A DNA stretch of 64,000 nucleotides from Clostridiales bacterium (GTDB lineage: Bacteria; Bacillota; Clostridia; Christensenellales; JAISNN01): positions 18,980-82,979 of the forward strand of contig JAISNN010000032.1 of assembly GCA_031276195.1 (NCBI GenBank), given 5' to 3'. Each line of letters begins with the position of its first letter. The first letter of the stretch is position 1. Below the pieces are notes generated by a model that saw only the letters and a list, made by a program, of their open reading frames with translations, was not told the origin of the DNA and made no database searches. Made by a program: the position numbers and the translations under genes. Positions 42,814 to 51,015 of this stretch are shown here, in pieces.

Positions 42814-43235
42814 CCTCGAAATATATCCATTTTCTTACGGTTTTCAAGTGAAGGAATAGAACTTTTAAAAACTTTATTTCTAATCTTCTCTACATCTTGA
42901 CCCGACACATCCATATTAGGATGATTTTCACGAAATTTCTTATTTACACGTATCGGCGCGCCCTCGTCATCTTGTATCTCTACATAATGCTTAAAATACG
43001 ATTGACCCTGCTGATAATTTTTTAATCGCGTACGGTTTTTACCGTCGCGCGAAGAAAGCGGAACGACAGCAAGATCGTTTCGTTCATTTGCCTCAATCAC
43101 CACAACAGGACGTTCCTTTACAGAACCCGTACACTTTCCGCTAAAATAATTATCATGAGTTATCAATGTTCTGCCTTGCGGTACTCTACCGTTTACGGTT
43201 CTATTCTTATTTAATCGTTTCCTATTTTTACTCAT
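42792..43235 (-). CDS. PemK/MazF-like small basic protein paired with small RNA 2
   Basis: 147 residues with AAGGAGTAAACGATT before the ATG. The core VKERPVVVIEANERNDLAVV then PLSSR resembles the PemK/MazF strand pattern (RPVVVI ... VVPLSS). The rest (RTRLKNYQQGQSYFKHYVEI, GAPIRVNKKFRENHPNMDVS, KIRNKVFKSS) is typical of Bacillota proteins that I know only as PemK-like. MazF relatives are sequence-specific RNases. No antitoxin protein gene is adjacent; a short RNA runs into its 3' end. The exported protein gene lies 39 bases upstream, so it is in the phage operon. Confidence 0.62.
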   Translation of the reverse strand: MSKNRKRLNKNRTVNGRVPQGRTLITHDNYFSGKCTGSVKERPVVVIEANERNDLAVVPLSSRDGKNRTRLKNYQQGQSYFKHYVEIQDDEGAPIRVNKKFRENHPNMDVSGQDVEKIRNKVFKSSIPSLENRKKMDIFRGKKNPRN

Positions 43236-43274
43236 AATCGTTTACTCCTTATCGTTTTTTAACGGTTTTAATAA

Positions 43275-45329
43275 TTACTTTCTCTTTTTGTATTTTCCTT
43301 TAATCCCATCCAAATAGATTTTATTGACGATCTTATTTTTCCTTCGTCCGGACGGCTTTAACAAACCGAGTCCGCCGAATAATACGGACAAAACGGACGG
43401 AACAAGGGTTGCCACGGCATACAAAATAAGTATTAAAAGAATAATACCTAAAACCCACTTTAAAATTTCCAATAATTCTTGCCACCAATCACCGACGTCA
43501 AAAATACCGGTAGGAGGCGTTAAACCGGGCAACACGTCTATCGGGTCGGAAACGGCGGGTATAACCCGATAAACGCCGTCGCGCGCAAACGTCAAAGAAA
43601 TTATATCGAAATTAAAAAAGTCGGTAGTCTGAACCGTATACGCTTGACCGGACCAATGAGAATCTAACGGACGATAAAACTCATGCTTATAAATATCGAG
43701 CGGGAAACCGTCATAAGACGTTTGAGCAAATCTAAAAAGATAAGTATGCTGTCCCGCCGTATAAGCTTGATTTTGTATCACGGAATAATCGTCTTCCGAG
43801 ATAAAAAGATTATCCCAATAATGATCGTTATTAGGAATAAAATTTGTAACATCCTCAATCATCTTAACGTTTGTAAACGTCGTTCCATAATTTTTACCGT
43901 CTTGACCGAAAATAATATTCCAAATATTTTTAATATTTACCGTCCCGCCGACGGAAAGATATGCGTCGTCAACGGTAAAATCATATAAATTATAGCCCCT
44001 TGTCCTACCGGTATCTACGGCGCTATCCCAATAAACGGATCGGATAAACTGTCCGCCGTCAGAAAAAGCCAAATCATTACCGAAACGATCTTTTAAATAT
44101 GTATTATACTCCTCGGTCCGCGCAAAATCGGTCTCTAAAAAATTCTTAATATCCGACGGCTTAACGACTAAATCGGAACTATAAAAGTACCAATACAATT
44201 TATCCAAATACGGACCGCCGTTAACGCCGGGAATACCGATAATGTAAGGATTCCAAGCCCACCACCAAGTGGGAATATTAGTTCCGTCAAAAAGATAATT
44301 ATAATATAAACTCCGCGCATCATCGGAAAGATCCTCGGCGGTAGACAATCCCAGACGGCCCGGGATATAATTATTCAGCGCGCCGCTGGACGAAACCACA
44401 ATAGGCTTAGTTTTATACTCATACCACTCCGCACGAATCCCGTACAAGTCTCCGTAAGTGTTAATATAATAATCGGGTACGGAAAAATATACGGAAGTAA
44501 GTTGATCCTCGGCATAATCTCCGCGCTCCGGATTATCGGTGCGCCAATATGTATCCTTAACTTCAAGAGATACCGTTTCCATATCGGTAACGGAACTTAT
44601 CAGCGTGCTATCGGCGTATCCGTCGGCTCCATACCCGGACGCAAAGCCCTTAAAAATATAAGAACCGCCTACGGCGTGATCAACGGATTTATTTTTATTA
44701 ACACCGTTTGCCGCGGCATTATCGTAACGAAATTCAATACCGGATATATCATAACGGCGTTCGCAATTATCCAATACCACGCCGGATAAATTCTGATCGC
44801 GAACTGATTCGGTAACTCTTTTTAAAATCGTTTTACCGTTTACGGCAGCATGATCTATAACGCGATATTTATAAAATAAACCGGCATAATCTCCGGAGGA
44901 AACCGAACAAAATTTCAATTGAAATTTTTCATAAGAATCAGGAATGCCGTTGCCGTCGTAAGACGTTGCAATTTCTATTCTGTCGGTCATAGAAGTTTTA
45001 TTAAAACTAAAACCTTGCGGATTGTAAATATAAAGATAAAGACAATAATTTATTTGAGCGTTAGCGTAATAACTGTAACAATATTCAACAAAACTTAAAA
45101 CGGATAGTTTATGTTCGCTCCCGTCGGAATCATAAGGATAATCGGATAAATCAAAAGGTTCACCGTTGACCGTAGAAAATATCAAATCGTCTAAAACGTA
45201 CGTACCGTCAAAACCATTCTTTTCCGACAAAGCGAAAGAAAACCCGGATATATCTAAAAACGGTATACCCGAACAAAAAATAACAAAAAATGCGACGAAT
45301 AAAAACATAAAAAATTTCTTACGTATCAT
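43275..45329 (-). CDS. Large exported phage protein with C-terminal membrane anchor (adsorption/pIII-like)
   Basis: 684 residues. Signal peptide FFMFLFVAFFVIFCSGIPFL is at the start. There follows a long, Tyr/Ser/Asp-rich, beta-type ectodomain of about 590 residues. A C-terminal hydrophobic span (WVLGIILLILILYAVATLV) and the basic tail KPSGRRKNKIVNK end the protein. Signal peptide, big ectodomain and C-terminal anchor are the layout of filamentous phage minor coat/adsorption protein pIII. Sequence similarity to pIII cannot be claimed by eye. GAGGTTGTT precedes the ATG. It lies seven bases after the next gene of the operon. Confidence 0.65.
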   Translation of the reverse strand: MIRKKFFMFLFVAFFVIFCSGIPFLDISGFSFALSEKNGFDGTYVLDDLIFSTVNGEPFDLSDYPYDSDGSEHKLSVLSFVEYCYSYYANAQINYCLYLYIYNPQGFSFNKTSMTDRIEIATSYDGNGIPDSYEKFQLKFCSVSSGDYAGLFYKYRVIDHAAVNGKTILKRVTESVRDQNLSGVVLDNCERRYDISGIEFRYDNAAANGVNKNKSVDHAVGGSYIFKGFASGYGADGYADSTLISSVTDMETVSLEVKDTYWRTDNPERGDYAEDQLTSVYFSVPDYYINTYGDLYGIRAEWYEYKTKPIVVSSSGALNNYIPGRLGLSTAEDLSDDARSLYYNYLFDGTNIPTWWWAWNPYIIGIPGVNGGPYLDKLYWYFYSSDLVVKPSDIKNFLETDFARTEEYNTYLKDRFGNDLAFSDGGQFIRSVYWDSAVDTGRTRGYNLYDFTVDDAYLSVGGTVNIKNIWNIIFGQDGKNYGTTFTNVKMIEDVTNFIPNNDHYWDNLFISEDDYSVIQNQAYTAGQHTYLFRFAQTSYDGFPLDIYKHEFYRPLDSHWSGQAYTVQTTDFFNFDIISLTFARDGVYRVIPAVSDPIDVLPGLTPPTGIFDVGDWWQELLEILKWVLGIILLILILYAVATLVPSVLSVLFGGLGLLKPSGRRKNKIVNKIYLDGIKGKYKKRK

Positions 45330-45336
45330 AACAACC

Positions 45337-45924
45337 TCAAAAATTAATTTGATTAATATCCAAAATCACAGATTGAACGGGAACAACATTATTAAATTCT
45401 ATATAAACAACAGACGCTCCGTTATCGGGGATTACTTCAAGCAAAAAGTATAAATGAGCCGCAGTCAAAACGGAAGACATAACGACTTCCGAATCGGAAT
45501 ACAAAGATTGCAACACCTCCGACATAGATTTATCAACGGACATAATAAAATAATCACCTTGACCGTCTATATCAAAAGCGACGGATAAATCTAAAATTTT
45601 ACTAAACAAATGCGGCGCACCGTCAACATAAAAAACAAAATCATCAGCGGCCGACACATTCGGCAAAACTCTTACGGTGTACCCGCTCGGCTTCTCAACC
45701 GCTAAAAAATCCAAAGTATATCGACAATCAAAACGCACGGAAGCCCTGTCAAACTCAACCTTGTTCCCCGATCCCATATAAAAAACACCGTCGTAAACAA
45801 CGTAAAAAGTTTCAAAACCGGTCGTAAAATTACGAGTAAACATAGACAAAAAACCGATTAAAAACATAACCGCTAATGAAAATAAAACGCCGAATATTAT
45901 TTTAGATAAAAACTTCTTACGCAT
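45337..45924 (-). CDS. Phage protein with one N-terminal membrane span
   Basis: 195 residues, unrecognised family. After a basic start the span IIFGVLFSLAVMFLIGFLSM is followed by an acidic, strand-rich outside domain (FYVVYDGVFYMGSGNKVEFD, VFYVDGAPHLFSKIL). GGGAGCTAATT precedes the ATG. It is two bases from the upstream gene and seven from the downstream gene, so all are cotranscribed. Probably a virion-surface or assembly protein. Confidence 0.65.
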   Translation of the reverse strand: MRKKFLSKIIFGVLFSLAVMFLIGFLSMFTRNFTTGFETFYVVYDGVFYMGSGNKVEFDRASVRFDCRYTLDFLAVEKPSGYTVRVLPNVSAADDFVFYVDGAPHLFSKILDLSVAFDIDGQGDYFIMSVDKSMSEVLQSLYSDSEVVMSSVLTAAHLYFLLEVIPDNGASVVYIEFNNVVPVQSVILDINQINF

Positions 45925-45926
45925 AA

Positions 45927-47489
45927 TTAGCTCCCAAATAAAAATGATATATCGTAATATACAATAGAATCATCATCAAAAATAACAAAAAGATAGTCAC
46001 CGACAAGAGACAAATCACGAATAGAATTTTCAAAAGTATGATACACCCAATTAAAACCGTCGGTAGAATACGCCAAAGTAAAATTAAAATACGAAAATAA
46101 AAAACCGTAATCTTCACAACCACAAAAATCAAAATGAGAATCCTTAGAAAAAGGTTCCTTAAAATAATTAATCCAATTATAACCGTCAGAACTATAAATA
46201 GAAGTAAAGACAGCCGTATTACTCGAAGCCGATAAAACTACAACTTTTCCGTCTATAAAAAAATAAGAAAAATAAGTAGACGAAAAACCGACACTAAGAG
46301 AAACGGACGTAAAAGTTTCACCGTCGAAACTAACATAAAAACGATCTTTTCCTAAACCAAAAATATAAAATACATCATTATAAACATAAAAAGTACGAGC
46401 AGAAAAATCTAAAATTTCAGCCCAATTAGTTAAGTCGGAGGAACGGTACACCGAATCAATGCCGCAAAAATAATAGTAACCGTTAAAATAAAACAAACCT
46501 TTGTCATTACCATAACGATCAAAAGAAGAAGACCCCGATATCCAATTCTCACAATCATAACTATATCGATAAGAAAAACGCAAATGACGAGAACCATAAA
46601 CAAAATAAACACCATTAACATAAGAAAAACTAAATCGATTAAAAGAAAAGTTACTATCACCGGAAAAAGCAAAATAAAAATTCACACAATCAAAAGTATA
46701 ATAAAGACTATTATTATATGAAAAGAAAAATCTATCGTTTAAATAATCCATATAAATATAACGATCAATTTCTTGGAACGAAGTCGAATCGTTTAAATCT
46801 GATCCGAAATAATAAGAAGAAGCAGAGGAGCCGGGAGACGAAGGCGCACTAACAATATATAAACCGTTACCATAAACGAGAGGAACCCGAATAGAATTAC
46901 TATCGGATAAAGCAAGAGAATAATCGCTCGGATTATCCAAAAAACTTGTATATTTAACGATACACTCGGCATACACTTCCGGATTACTGACCGAACTCGC
47001 CCGAATGATAATATCCTCGCCAAAAACCTGCAAAAACGACACCTCCGCAGAATTAGACCCGGATTCGGCAACATCAACACTAATATAATCAAATACGTCC
47101 TTATCAATTATCCACGACGAAATGGGATTAAACCAATAAGTCAACCACTCAATATCAGAATTAGTCGCGTCAAACGGATCAAGCTCCGCCGTCAATAAAA
47201 CGACAGAGCCATCGGAAGCAATAGAAGTAGAAGTCATAAAAAAACCATCGGCAACAGATAAAAACGGAAAATTTTCAACCTCTTCACCGCCGGAATCTGC
47301 ATTGTCTTCATTATCGCCGATATCAGAAACGGGAATCACCGGATCGATTTTATTTTCATCGTCGACAATTATATTTTGACGATCCTCAGGAACATCGTTA
47401 AAATATAACGAATAAACTAAAACTCCGATAAGCGCGATTAAAATCACGCTTATAACGACAATCAAAGTAATTTTAATTTTCTTATCCAT
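45927..47489 (-). CDS. Phage surface protein: anchor, Big2-like and propeller-like repeats
   Basis: 520 residues. An N-terminal anchor (KITLIVVISVILIALIGVLV) and an acidic linker are followed by a bacterial Ig-like (Big2-type) segment at about 80-180 (SVVLLTAELDPFDATNSDIE, then VYAECIVKY). Then come six or seven repeats of the type YVNGVYFVYG / S-x-D-G-x-x-W-x-x (SSDLTNWAEI, SFDGETFTSV, SSDGYNWINY, STDGFNWVYH). These look like blades of a beta-propeller seen in phage and cell-surface binding proteins. It is a good candidate receptor-binding protein. AGG-T6 precedes the ATG. Confidence 0.65.
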   Translation of the reverse strand: MDKKIKITLIVVISVILIALIGVLVYSLYFNDVPEDRQNIIVDDENKIDPVIPVSDIGDNEDNADSGGEEVENFPFLSVADGFFMTSTSIASDGSVVLLTAELDPFDATNSDIEWLTYWFNPISSWIIDKDVFDYISVDVAESGSNSAEVSFLQVFGEDIIIRASSVSNPEVYAECIVKYTSFLDNPSDYSLALSDSNSIRVPLVYGNGLYIVSAPSSPGSSASSYYFGSDLNDSTSFQEIDRYIYMDYLNDRFFFSYNNSLYYTFDCVNFYFAFSGDSNFSFNRFSFSYVNGVYFVYGSRHLRFSYRYSYDCENWISGSSSFDRYGNDKGLFYFNGYYYFCGIDSVYRSSDLTNWAEILDFSARTFYVYNDVFYIFGLGKDRFYVSFDGETFTSVSLSVGFSSTYFSYFFIDGKVVVLSASSNTAVFTSIYSSDGYNWINYFKEPFSKDSHFDFCGCEDYGFLFSYFNFTLAYSTDGFNWVYHTFENSIRDLSLVGDYLFVIFDDDSIVYYDISFLFGS

Positions 47490-47536
47490 ACAAAAAAACC
47501 TACTTTAAATAAAAATTATCTTTTAAATTTTTTGCC

Positions 47537-48448
47537 CTAATTTACTTTCTTTCCAAGTTCTATAATCGTCGCGACTATAACGGACATTTTATTATCAATT
47601 TCATGCAAATACTCCATATTCGCAGACAACATATCACTCAGCAATACATGAAAATCCACATAGTTGCTCAAAGAATAACCCATAAATCCTTGATAAAATT
47701 GATATAAAGCATACGCTTCATTGCGTCTTTCTAACTTTTCGGCAACTTCGGCTTCATAATTAGGATTAGACAAAATACCGGTATTGGCTTCATAAACCGA
47801 AACGATATAAGAATAATATGTATAAAGCAAATCAACCGCGTAAACATCTTCATACACGGCATCACGAGTAAATATATGATTGCCGCTACCCAATATCTCC
47901 GAACCGTCCGTCGTTTCATAAAGATTTAATCCGGCTTTACAGCGTTGATAAAAAGAAAAATTAATATCATAAGCATTAGACGGAAAATACCCAGAACCAA
48001 AAGCGGATCTATACGTATTTAATTGGCTTGAAGTAATACCTAACACATTATACATATATTCGATACTACTAACGTAAATCATTGAGGAATATAATGAATC
48101 CGCTAAACTATAAGCATCCGAAACTTCACTAAACGAGCGGTCAATTAATATTCTTAATTGTTCATTCTCCGCTTCAACGGCAAGTTTCATATCTTGATAC
48201 GCTTCAAGTTCACTTTCAAGTAACGTTATAACCTCCGCGTAAGAAACCTCGCCGTCAACCGGTGAAGATTGATCGGTTTTAAACATATCGAAAGCAAAAA
48301 CCGACAAACCGGACATTAAAACGACTAAAAACATAATCGATATGACGGAAACAAAACTCGGACGGGTTAAAATTTTTAAAACGGAACCCGAACCGCCGCG
48401 CAAACGATTCCTAAGTTTTTGAAACTTACCATTAAATTTTTGCTTCAT
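47537..48448 (-). CDS. Phage membrane-anchored coiled-coil protein
   Basis: 303 residues, unrecognised. It has a basic N-terminus (QKFNGKFQKLRNRLRGG), one span (VSVISIMFLVVLMSGLSVFAF), a coiled-coil segment (ELEAYQDMKLAVEAENEQLR, about 85-110) and a helical, Tyr/Ser-rich remainder. AGAGGTGTTTT precedes the ATG. Its place between the putative ssDNA-binding protein and the receptor-binding-type protein suggests a virion or assembly role. Confidence 0.65.
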   Translation of the reverse strand: MKQKFNGKFQKLRNRLRGGSGSVLKILTRPSFVSVISIMFLVVLMSGLSVFAFDMFKTDQSSPVDGEVSYAEVITLLESELEAYQDMKLAVEAENEQLRILIDRSFSEVSDAYSLADSLYSSMIYVSSIEYMYNVLGITSSQLNTYRSAFGSGYFPSNAYDINFSFYQRCKAGLNLYETTDGSEILGSGNHIFTRDAVYEDVYAVDLLYTYYSYIVSVYEANTGILSNPNYEAEVAEKLERRNEAYALYQFYQGFMGYSLSNYVDFHVLLSDMLSANMEYLHEIDNKMSVIVATIIELGKKVN

Positions 48449-48527
48449 AAAACACCTCTTTTTTGATTTTTACTAAATTAAAAAAATAGGGGATATTACA
48501 AAAAACATAATACCCCCTTTAAACAAA

Positions 48528-49043
48528 TTACATAGAAGACAAAACCATTTCAAGCAAATTTTTATCCGACGTTTCTTTCGGCTTTATTTGCGCCTTATAA
48601 ACGCCCGTATCGTCAATATTACGGGCATAATAATACATACCGCGCTTAGTAATCTTGCCGGTACGATTGTCCTTAACGGTATAAGACTCCAAGATAAGTT
48701 CAGCGTTCAAAGCGTCGCCGAAAACAAAATCAAGAACCTCATACCCGCCGATATCAAGAGGAACAAAATCCACACGGGAAGAACGACCGCGCAAATTAAA
48801 CCTCAAAAAATAATTACGGTAATCTTTCTTGTTCGCTCCGCGCACAACTTCACGCTCGATAAACAATCCCGTCGCAATTCCGTCAACCGTTTCGACGATT
48901 CCCTCCGAAAAAACGGCACCCTTTTCCGCGCCGCTCGATTCCGCTTCGCTTGTTTCCGCTGCAACCTTTTTTACTTCCGCTTCGCTTGCTTCCGTTGCAA
49001 TTTTTTTCGCTTCCGCTTCCACTTCCGCTACAATTTTAGACAT
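48528..49043 (-). CDS. First gene of the phage operon, possible ssDNA-binding protein
   Basis: 171 residues. The start is an Ala/Glu-rich quasi-repeat (VEAEAKKIATEASEAEVKKV). It is followed by a compact domain of about 110 residues with strands (NYFLRFNLRGRSSRVDFVPL, DALNAELILESYTVKDN, GMYYYARN). Small strand-rich proteins at this place are often the ssDNA-binding gpV of filamentous phages; the pattern is compatible with an OB-like fold, but there is no diagnostic motif. AAAGGAG lies seven bases before the ATG. Confidence 0.55.
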   Translation of the reverse strand: MSKIVAEVEAEAKKIATEASEAEVKKVAAETSEAESSGAEKGAVFSEGIVETVDGIATGLFIEREVVRGANKKDYRNYFLRFNLRGRSSRVDFVPLDIGGYEVLDFVFGDALNAELILESYTVKDNRTGKITKRGMYYYARNIDDTGVYKAQIKPKETSDKNLLEMVLSSM

Positions 49044-49146
49044 AGATTTACTCCTTTCCCCTAAAATCCATTAGAGGCAATGTTTTTATTCGGCTCACGC
49101 CGTATGGTAAAACTCTTATCGCATAGTTTTAATGCGCAAAATAAAA

Positions 49147-49176
49147 AATAGATGTGTTAAAATTAACACATCTATT
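49147..49176 (-). terminator. Perfect 14-bp palindrome at the right prophage end
   Basis: AATAGATGTGTTAA-AA-TTAACACATCTATT; on the minus strand it is followed by TTTTATTTTG, an intrinsic terminator. As an integrated copy it ends transcription entering from the host side. In the circular phage it would lie directly downstream of the last minus-strand gene across the joined attachment site. It may instead be a repressor operator. Confidence 0.65.
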
Positions 49177-49187
49177 GTAATACAACA

Positions 49188-49213
49188 TATTATATAAAGT
49201 AATTTAAGTTTTT
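49188..49213. repeat. Right 26-bp direct repeat, prophage attachment site
   Basis: Identical to 35794-35819. The flanking bases differ on both sides (after the repeat, G at the left end and A here). Confidence 0.85.
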
Positions 49214-49289
49214 ATATTGATTTTTTTTGCGTTATTTGGTATAATGGTATAAATTGATTTTTTAAACGGCGTATTCGTCGTTTTGATAT

Positions 49290-49390
49290 ACGGTATACGG
49301 ATTAAACGGCGGGATTTCGTATTTTGTGTGATAGTGCGCGGATTAAACGGCGGGATTTCGTATTTTGTGTGATAATATGCGGATTAAACG
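49290..49390. repeat. 41-bp tandem repeat right of the prophage
   Basis: GCGGATTAAACGGCGGGATT plus a TCGTATTTTGTGTGATA tail, at about 49298 and 49338, with a third start at 49378. In the promoter region of the next host gene. Confidence 0.8.
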
Positions 49391-49460
49391 GTTGAATCCG
49401 GTATTTTATATAACCGTATATAAACCGACGGTATATAAATTCCGCTTAAATCGGAGAGGT

Positions 49461-50399
49461 ATGATGACGGATTTTTTTAACGGGCTTGTCAAGGTTTTGT
49501 CTTATGTCGGGCCGGGGTATGTTTTCGTTTTGTTTTCTGCGGCGGTTGCCGCGGCTTTTTTGGTTTCGCTTCGTTTTTCGTCGCGCGGTTTGAAGCGTTA
49601 CGCGGACGCTATGCTTAGCGCCGCGGACTATCTCTCCGACGAAAGAACGGGTTCGCTCGGAAAGAACAACGCGGGTTATTTTTTCCGCAAATACGCCTGT
49701 GATTTTCCCGTCGCGATGCAAAACCGCGTCGCGGCGTATTTGAATTCTATGGAAGTAAAGCCATCCCGTTTTATCACCGAGGCGGACTGTTTAAAGCCCG
49801 TGTCTTTCGGCGCGGAACGAAAGAAATTTTTGACCGTATACGATATGATCGCGCGGACGGCTTTTGCCGCCGCGTCCGCTTTTTCGCTGGCATACGGCGG
49901 CGCGGAGGCTTTCGGGGCGGCGGCAGTCCTGCCGATGACCGCGGCGGTCGCGCTCAGGTATGTTTTGAAATTCAAAAACGATTCGCTGGACTCTTATCTG
50001 ACGGACGCTTTTTATACCCTTATCGACGCTATGGACGCCGCCGTCGTTCTAAAAAACGATCCCGAGGACAAAAGTCAAGACGGAATTCTCAAAAAAGCGG
50101 CGGCTTTAATCAAGGAACTCGTGGACGAGGAGAGGGACGTCCAAAGATATCACTACATAAACGAAACGGACGGACTTTGCCGCGAGTTGAGAGGGGAACG
50201 CCTCAAAGAAATCGCCGACAACGTGGCGGTCGTGTGCGGCGAGGATACGCCGCTCGCGACGTTAAAACAGATTTTTAATATGCTTTCGGAATCGAAATAT
50301 TTCTACGCGACCAAGGAGGAAACCGAACTGTTGAACGGCTGCCTTGTGAAACTGAAAAACACGATAATAAGAATCGAAAAGGATATTATAAATTTGTAG
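49461..50399 (+). CDS. Uncharacterised membrane protein upstream of ftsA
   Basis: 312 residues from the ATG at 49461 (a second ATG follows at once); GGAGAGG precedes it. Two hydrophobic regions are seen: GYVFVLFSAAVAAAFLVSLR near the start and a helical-hairpin-like stretch at about 135-180 (FAAASAFSLAYGG, AAAVLPMTAAVALRYV). The C-terminal 120 residues are charged and helical. I do not recognise the family. Its steady place next to ftsA-ftsZ might indicate an envelope or division role, but this is only position. Some methionine-rich starts upstream come from the repeat array. Confidence 0.7.
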   Translation: MMTDFFNGLVKVLSYVGPGYVFVLFSAAVAAAFLVSLRFSSRGLKRYADAMLSAADYLSDERTGSLGKNNAGYFFRKYACDFPVAMQNRVAAYLNSMEVKPSRFITEADCLKPVSFGAERKKFLTVYDMIARTAFAAASAFSLAYGGAEAFGAAAVLPMTAAVALRYVLKFKNDSLDSYLTDAFYTLIDAMDAAVVLKNDPEDKSQDGILKKAAALIKELVDEERDVQRYHYINETDGLCRELRGERLKEIADNVAVVCGEDTPLATLKQIFNMLSESKYFYATKEETELLNGCLVKLKNTIIRIEKDIINL

Positions 50400-50665
50400 G
50401 CATTCGGAATTTTAGGAATTTCCGCGTGAAAAAGGTAAGCGGAATAAAAAAGAGGAACTATAAATTTGTAAGTATTCGTAATTTTAGGAATTTCCGCGGA
50501 ATGCCGTATTGTAAATTTTTACGCGCTTAAAATCGGCGTTTTGGGGATTTTTTAATCGGGTATGCCGAAAGTTTCACAACGGATAAATAAATGCCGCGGA
50601 GAAAGCCGCGCTAAAACGCCGAGTAAAGGAAAAATAAGTAATTTTGTTTTTTAGGGGTGAAATAA

Positions 50666-50694
50666 TTGACTTTTTTTTGCCGTTGGCTTATAAT
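50666..50694 (+). promoter_or_regulatory. Consensus promoter of the ftsA region
   Basis: TTGACT, a 17-base spacer and TATAAT, 90 bases before the first micro-ORF. The stretch 50400-50660 has a short direct repeat (TATAAATTTGTA at 50390 and 50460, each followed by ATTTTAGGAATTTCCGCG) and no gene. Confidence 0.8.
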
Positions 50695-50783
50695 TTTCTT
50701 TGTATCCGTTGCAAAAAAATTGCCGGGTGTTTTTGTCTTATGACGGGCATACGGTTATTTATACGCCGTGTGAGGTGAGAGAA

Positions 50784-50894
50784 ATGCCAAAGAACGGTGA
50801 AACAGCCGTTTCGGACGACGGTTCGGGAAAAATCCGCGCCGCCGCCGCCGTAAAAAAACGGCAAAGACGGTTATTTATACGCCGCGTGAGGTGA
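50784..50894 (+). CDS. Micro-ORF 1, 36-residue truncated FtsA N-terminus
   Basis: MPKNGETAVSDDGSGKIRAA then AAVKKRQRRLFIRRVR. It has the same ribosome site as ftsA and is similar to the FtsA start MPKNSETAVLDVGSGKIRAA. It diverges after residue 23 into a very basic tail and stops inside the ribosome site of the next copy. It may be translated as an upstream ORF of ftsA; a function of the peptide is unproven. Confidence 0.5.
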   Translation: MPKNGETAVSDDGSGKIRAAAAVKKRQRRLFIRRVR

Positions 50895-50899
50895 GAGAA

Positions 50900-51010
50900 A
50901 TGCCAAAGAACGGTGAAACAGCCGTTTCGGGCGACGGTTCGGGAAAAATCCGCGCCGCCGCCGCCGTAAAAAAACGGCAAAGACGGTCGTTTATACGCCG
51001 TGTGAGGTGA
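50900..51010 (+). CDS. Micro-ORF 2, 36-residue truncated FtsA N-terminus
   Basis: Second copy, MPKNGETAVSGDGSGKIRAA then AAVKKRQRRSFIRRVR. Its TGA lies six bases before the ftsA ATG, within the GAGGTGAG site, so ribosomes ending here could restart on ftsA. Confidence 0.5.
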   Translation: MPKNGETAVSGDGSGKIRAAAAVKKRQRRSFIRRVR

Positions 51011-51015
51011 GAGAA

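Larger units (their letters stand above)
35794..49213. mobile_element. Inovirus-like (filamentous phage) prophage of about 13.4 kb
   Basis: Bounded by identical 26-base direct repeats. All protein genes run on the minus strand, against the host genes, and codon use is more AT-rich. The content fits a filamentous phage: an HUH rolling-circle replication protein with a hairpin-rich origin beside it, a Zot-like membrane ATPase, a tiny one-span protein, a large exported protein with C-terminal anchor, further one-span surface proteins and a small protein of ssDNA-binding type at the start of the operon. A DDE transposase and a PD-(D/E)XK-like protein lie at the left end. Two small RNAs are the only plus-strand genes. 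Integration through host XerCD or through the transposase are both possible. Confidence 0.85.
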
